NCBI GenBank assembly: GCA_910592205.1
Contig: CAJVPJ010001285.1
Coordinates: 1-10,853 of the forward strand
Source: Paraglomus occultum
Lineage: Eukaryota; Glomeromycota; Glomeromycetes; Paraglomerales; Paraglomeraceae
DNA: 10,853 bases
Direction: 5' to 3'
Part shown: piece by piece, positions 7,764-10,853 of the stretch
Layout: the number at the start of each line of letters is the position of its first letter
Numbering within the stretch: the first letter of the stretch is position 1
Made by a program: the position numbers and the translations under genes
The notes under the pieces: generated by a model
Database searches by the model: none
The model's input: only the letters and a program-made list of their open reading frames with translations
Told to the model about the DNA's origin: nothing

Positions 7764-9597
7764 CACTGAATAATAATAAAGATCTCACCCTACATAAATA
7801 TATAATGTCAATCGTGTTACATAAATCTGCATTTCAAAGCACTAAATTTGGGGGGCAATCTATGAAAATCAAGATTATTTTGGCTTTGTAACGTAGCGTT
7901 AAGTTATGAGACCATCTGATACCGTTTAGTAGAGAGTATCAAGTCTCAAAATCCGTATTCCGTCAGCATGATAATGTCATGTGATTCTTATATATAAGTG
8001 TCTGATTTTCCCTTTGAAATAATGATTTTCTAACGATGATGCGAATTTTCTTCACCCCTGTGTTTGTGATGCAACCGAATGTAACACCAATAATTCATAC
8101 GCATGCCTTTTAATATGGATATGCATCGTAGTTAATAATTTAATGACTCGATACTTTGTCAGCAGAAATGAACTCTAATCGTAAAGATGACGAGTTCCCA
8201 AACTAATTTTAGACTGATAGGACTTGTCAATGCTCAAGAGGTTACAGTTAACATGAGTGCCTGTATATTCATCGTTTCATCGAGATTGATGATTAAAATC
8301 AAAGATTACTGAAAAGGTAACGTTACGTTTATAAAATTGACGGCTCATAAAGAAGCTTATAAACAAAGAGATTTACGAAACTCGAGAAGACGTCCTTCGG
8401 TCCCTAGTGTTACAAATTTGCATCCACTCTAACCTTATCGACTATAAAGTGAGCAAAACGAGGCTAAACAAAGAATAAAACGAAACGATCAGCATGAGGA
8501 ATGTCCAATTTAGTATTTAAATCCAAACAAATTGTTTTAAACATTAATTCTTGTATTAAACGGTTTTTCAATCAACAACTGCCTTTTTTTCTCGTTCAAT
8601 AATGTGCATTGCCCATTGTAATTTTCCATTCAACCCATCTGAAGCAAACAAGAGCCTTTTCTGGTACGGTACTGCACAAAGTCTGCTTGCGCACTAATCG
8701 AAAACTTGGTAGTTGTATTCGATTTAGAAAAGATATTTAATCGAGCAATAGTGGTTCTGGTTCAAACGTATAATAATTCGTTTGTGTACGGCAATCGCCA
8801 TAATTTAAAGGTTGGAAGGAGGAAAACGACTCTTGACACGTCTAACAGTGTAAACCGGTTTTATTCTATATTAAGACACAATTACTAACCCGTAATACAA
8901 TTATAAATCGATATTAATTTACAATTATTTATATCGATGCGATCCGAAGATATCATTTACGAACCAGTCATTTACACTTAACGGTGATTTACGTTATATA
9001 ATGCATGTCATTTGACATCTTGCATCAATTATTAGCCTAGTTAAAGTTAATCCATTATAAGTATTCCCAAATTAAACGACTATTACTTCAAACAAATCAA
9101 CAATTCACTTTTGTTGTTTCTTGACACTAAATCTGTTTCATATTCAGAAATATCCTATTTATTTCCTGTAACTGTGTCACAAAACTCACGTTCTCGATTT
9201 CTTGATCGACACGCATAGGACTGTGTACGTATTTGTAAGATTGCTTAAAAACTGCACACGTATGTGATCGTAACCGACTTTCTCATCGTTTGATACGATT
9301 TGTACAATAGCTATTATTAATGTGAAAAAAGAAAGGAACAAAAAATAACCCGCCGAATCCCTCTTTTTTTCCTGTCAAAAACCTACAAGTCGAATTTCGA
9401 GCAACTGTTAATAAGTTGCCGACATTTAGAAAGCCGGTCTTTTATTTCTTATTCCGACAAACTCGAAAAAAAAAAAGCAAACTTTTTACGTATACAAATA
9501 TACATCGTATGTATTGTGTTAAAAGACATCTCGCTAGACTTGTTAAAGAAAGTGACTTACGTTGACTGTATTTGTTTTGCAAAGAACGTTTTAACAT
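7764..9597. other. Intergenic AT-rich DNA, including upstream region of the plus-strand membrane gene
   Basis: No gene is supported. The one plus-strand frame of note (8706-8888, non-ATG start) shows no motif and no splice context. Short inverted pairs such as ATCGATAT/ATATCGAT near 8907-8938 are within chance. The last 200 bases, with a poly(A) tract at about 9466-9477 and a TATACAAATATAC stretch near 9491-9503, are a reasonable promoter region for the gene starting at 9598, but no site stands out. Confidence 0.5.
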
Positions 9598-10853
9598 ATG
9601 AAGTGGCAGTCCTGGCTCTTGATTCCAATACTTGGACTGATCGGAGGATTGGGAAAAGCAGACACGTACGCTGTTACAGGTAAAAGAAAATACAAGCATA
9701 CATGTTATTATCAAACCATTTTTACGATCGTATGCTAAAACTGCCATATCTTGTAATTTTTAGCTCAAAATCAACGATGCTTTACGTTATCCTCTCCACC
9801 TACAACAAGACCAACAGCAGCTATATCTTGTCAGCACATTTCATTTCATAGACTTTTGCAATCTCCAAATATACAGAGACACTCTTTGCTGCTCGCTTCC
9901 GTGCAATCGATTGTGGATCGGCTTTGCATACCAAATTCGCCCGCTACTCTTAAAAATTGTAAATACGTGGAACACAGTCATATAAAAATAGAAAATACAT
10001 TGGCATATTATGTAAATAAAAGGCAACGGTCGTCTGGTTATAAAGTAATATTGAGTAAGCGTAGCAGCGAAAGACAATTATACACTAGATCAAATTTAAA
10101 ATATCACATGAGTGGACGCAAGGATAGGCGAAAGAGGAGAGAAAAAAGACTTTTGACAGACCGTTCGATTAATGAAGGTAAGTCATGTTTTATCATTAAA
10201 AAATCACTGATTATGTATATGCGGGACAAGAACGACAACTAAACTGCACGCTCAAACGTATATTTAGATAATACATTCCAACACCGTACATTGTCATTTC
10301 GCGCGCGAGCATTTGATTCCACCGAACGCGATGCCATACCAGGCAGTTCACACTTATCATCAGCATCACCAAAAATGCGATTCCTATTCACAAAAAACCC
10401 GTCATCATCCTTGGCCGATCTAATTAACATGTGGGCATCGGTAATAATACCAATAGCCGGGATAATTCTCATAATTATAATATGCATAACGGTTAGGTTG
10501 TGTTCCGGCGAAAGAAAACACGCTACTCGTACCACGACTTTGAATCCAACAGTTTCTGGTCCGCTGGCGGATAATGTTGGTGTTACAAGTGTACCGGATA
10601 CAAGGACTGTGGAAACCTTTGCGAGTTCGGAAAGACTCGCCCCACCTGTGCCCCAGTACGTCTATGATAAATATGCGGATTTGCTACCATCTCGACCAGA
10701 GTCTATATACTCTGCAGAAACTGTTTCTACGGGACGGCCTAGGAAAACAAGAGGTAACAGGGTAGATGCAGTGGATAGGAGAATGATTGATAATTATTCG
10801 GCTAGTCCAAATAATTATCAAAAAAATGTTCGTTACAATAACAACAACAACAA
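9598..10853 (+). CDS. Type I single-pass membrane protein, 3' end beyond window, unknown family
   Basis: Three exons are visible: 9598-9679, 9764-10177 and 10268 to beyond 10853. The introns are 84 nt (GTAAAA...CTAAAAC...TTTTTAG) and 90 nt (GTAAGT...ACTAAAC...ATTTAG), both phase 1. Splicing gives 360 codons without a stop. Residues 1-24 are a signal peptide (MKWQSWLLIPILGLIGG). The presumed outer part, about residues 25-215, has cysteines 33, 50, 82 and 93 in its first third, then an unusual basic stretch (residues 145-156, GRKDRRKRREKR) with dibasic sites. One membrane span lies at about 221-241 (WASVIIPIAGIILIIIICITV), followed by RLCSGERK, a stop-transfer charge cluster. The tail has APPVPQY, an SH3-type proline motif, SIYSAE/DNYSAS tyrosine sites and an Asn run at the edge. 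It may be a surface sensor or adhesion protein; no known domain is recognised. A 310-nt intron (9958-10267) would also stay in frame and would skip the basic stretch. Confidence 0.8.
9680..9763 (+). other. Intron 1 of the single-pass membrane protein gene
   Basis: It runs GTAAAAGAAA to TTGTAATTTTTAG, 84 nt, with branch-like GCTAAAAC near 9734. It joins ACA-G to CT-CAA (Ala28) and separates the signal-peptide exon from the rest, a common arrangement in fungal secreted proteins. Confidence 0.75.
10178..10267 (+). other. Intron 2 of the single-pass membrane protein gene
   Basis: It runs GTAAGTCATG to CGTATATTTAG, 90 nt, with branch-like ACTAAAC near 10239. Phase 1 joins GAA-G to AT-AAT (Asp166). 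The unspliced frame stops at 10240-10242, so removal is needed to reach the transmembrane exon. Confidence 0.75.
10837..10853 (+). repeat. AAC trinucleotide run encoding an Asn tract
   Basis: AAT followed by at least four AAC units, continuing past the window end, encodes a polyasparagine stretch in the tail of the single-pass membrane protein. Its length is likely to vary between strains. Confidence 0.7.

Noticed and set aside
9442-9747. 101-codon minus-strand frame
   Set aside because: Antisense to the signal-peptide exon and first intron of the plus-strand gene; its C-terminus is encoded by a poly(A/T) tract.
10239-10535. 98-codon minus-strand frame
   Set aside because: A shadow of exon 3 of the plus-strand membrane protein, which is far better supported by its transmembrane span and splicing phase.
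1-10853. tRNA, rRNA, CRISPR or integrated-virus signatures
   Set aside because: No T-loop/anticodon arrangement, rRNA core motif, regular spaced repeat, or polymerase/integrase/transposase motif was recognised on either strand by eye.

Overview
The window looks like nuclear DNA from a fungus: AT-rich, gene-poor, with short spliceosomal introns (78-94 nt, GTAAGT/GTTAGA-type donors, TTAG/CTATTAG acceptors), signal peptides and N-glycosylation sequons. Gene density and AT content would fit an early-diverging lineage such as Mucoromycota/Glomeromycotina. That placement is an inference, because no marker gene is present.

Three split genes are well supported. (1) On the minus strand, 1-1099 (or 1195), is the 5' part of a secreted protein with a zinc-metallopeptidase HExxH motif; it has two exons in view and runs off the left edge. 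(2) On the minus strand, 5128-6057, is a complete two-exon gene for a 283-residue membrane protein with about six hydrophobic segments and a charged, serine-rich central loop. (3) On the plus strand, 9598 to beyond 10853, is a three-exon gene for a signal-peptide-bearing, single-pass membrane protein; its tail has a proline-rich stretch and an asparagine run and leaves the window on the right. In all three, the reading phase is kept across every proposed intron.

The spaces between (about 1.2-5.1 kb and 6.1-9.6 kb) are mostly AT-rich non-coding DNA. They hold some structure: a decayed-looking coding segment with a clean 60-nt intron (about 2555-3058), a possible tiny secreted-peptide gene (4389-4611), an 80-codon open segment of coding character preceded by CAG (7108-7350), and inverted-repeat elements. 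The best of these elements is a MITE-like block at 7576-7763 with two separate perfect inverted arm pairs plus a hairpin in its left arm. Smaller inverted repeats lie at 3009-3058 and 3680-3763, with a perfect palindrome at 4755-4768.

The three real genes are not an operon and no shared pathway is visible. All are extracellular or membrane proteins, so the window is a stretch of surface/secretome genes separated by repeat-bearing intergenic DNA. No RNA gene, CRISPR array or intact transposase was seen.
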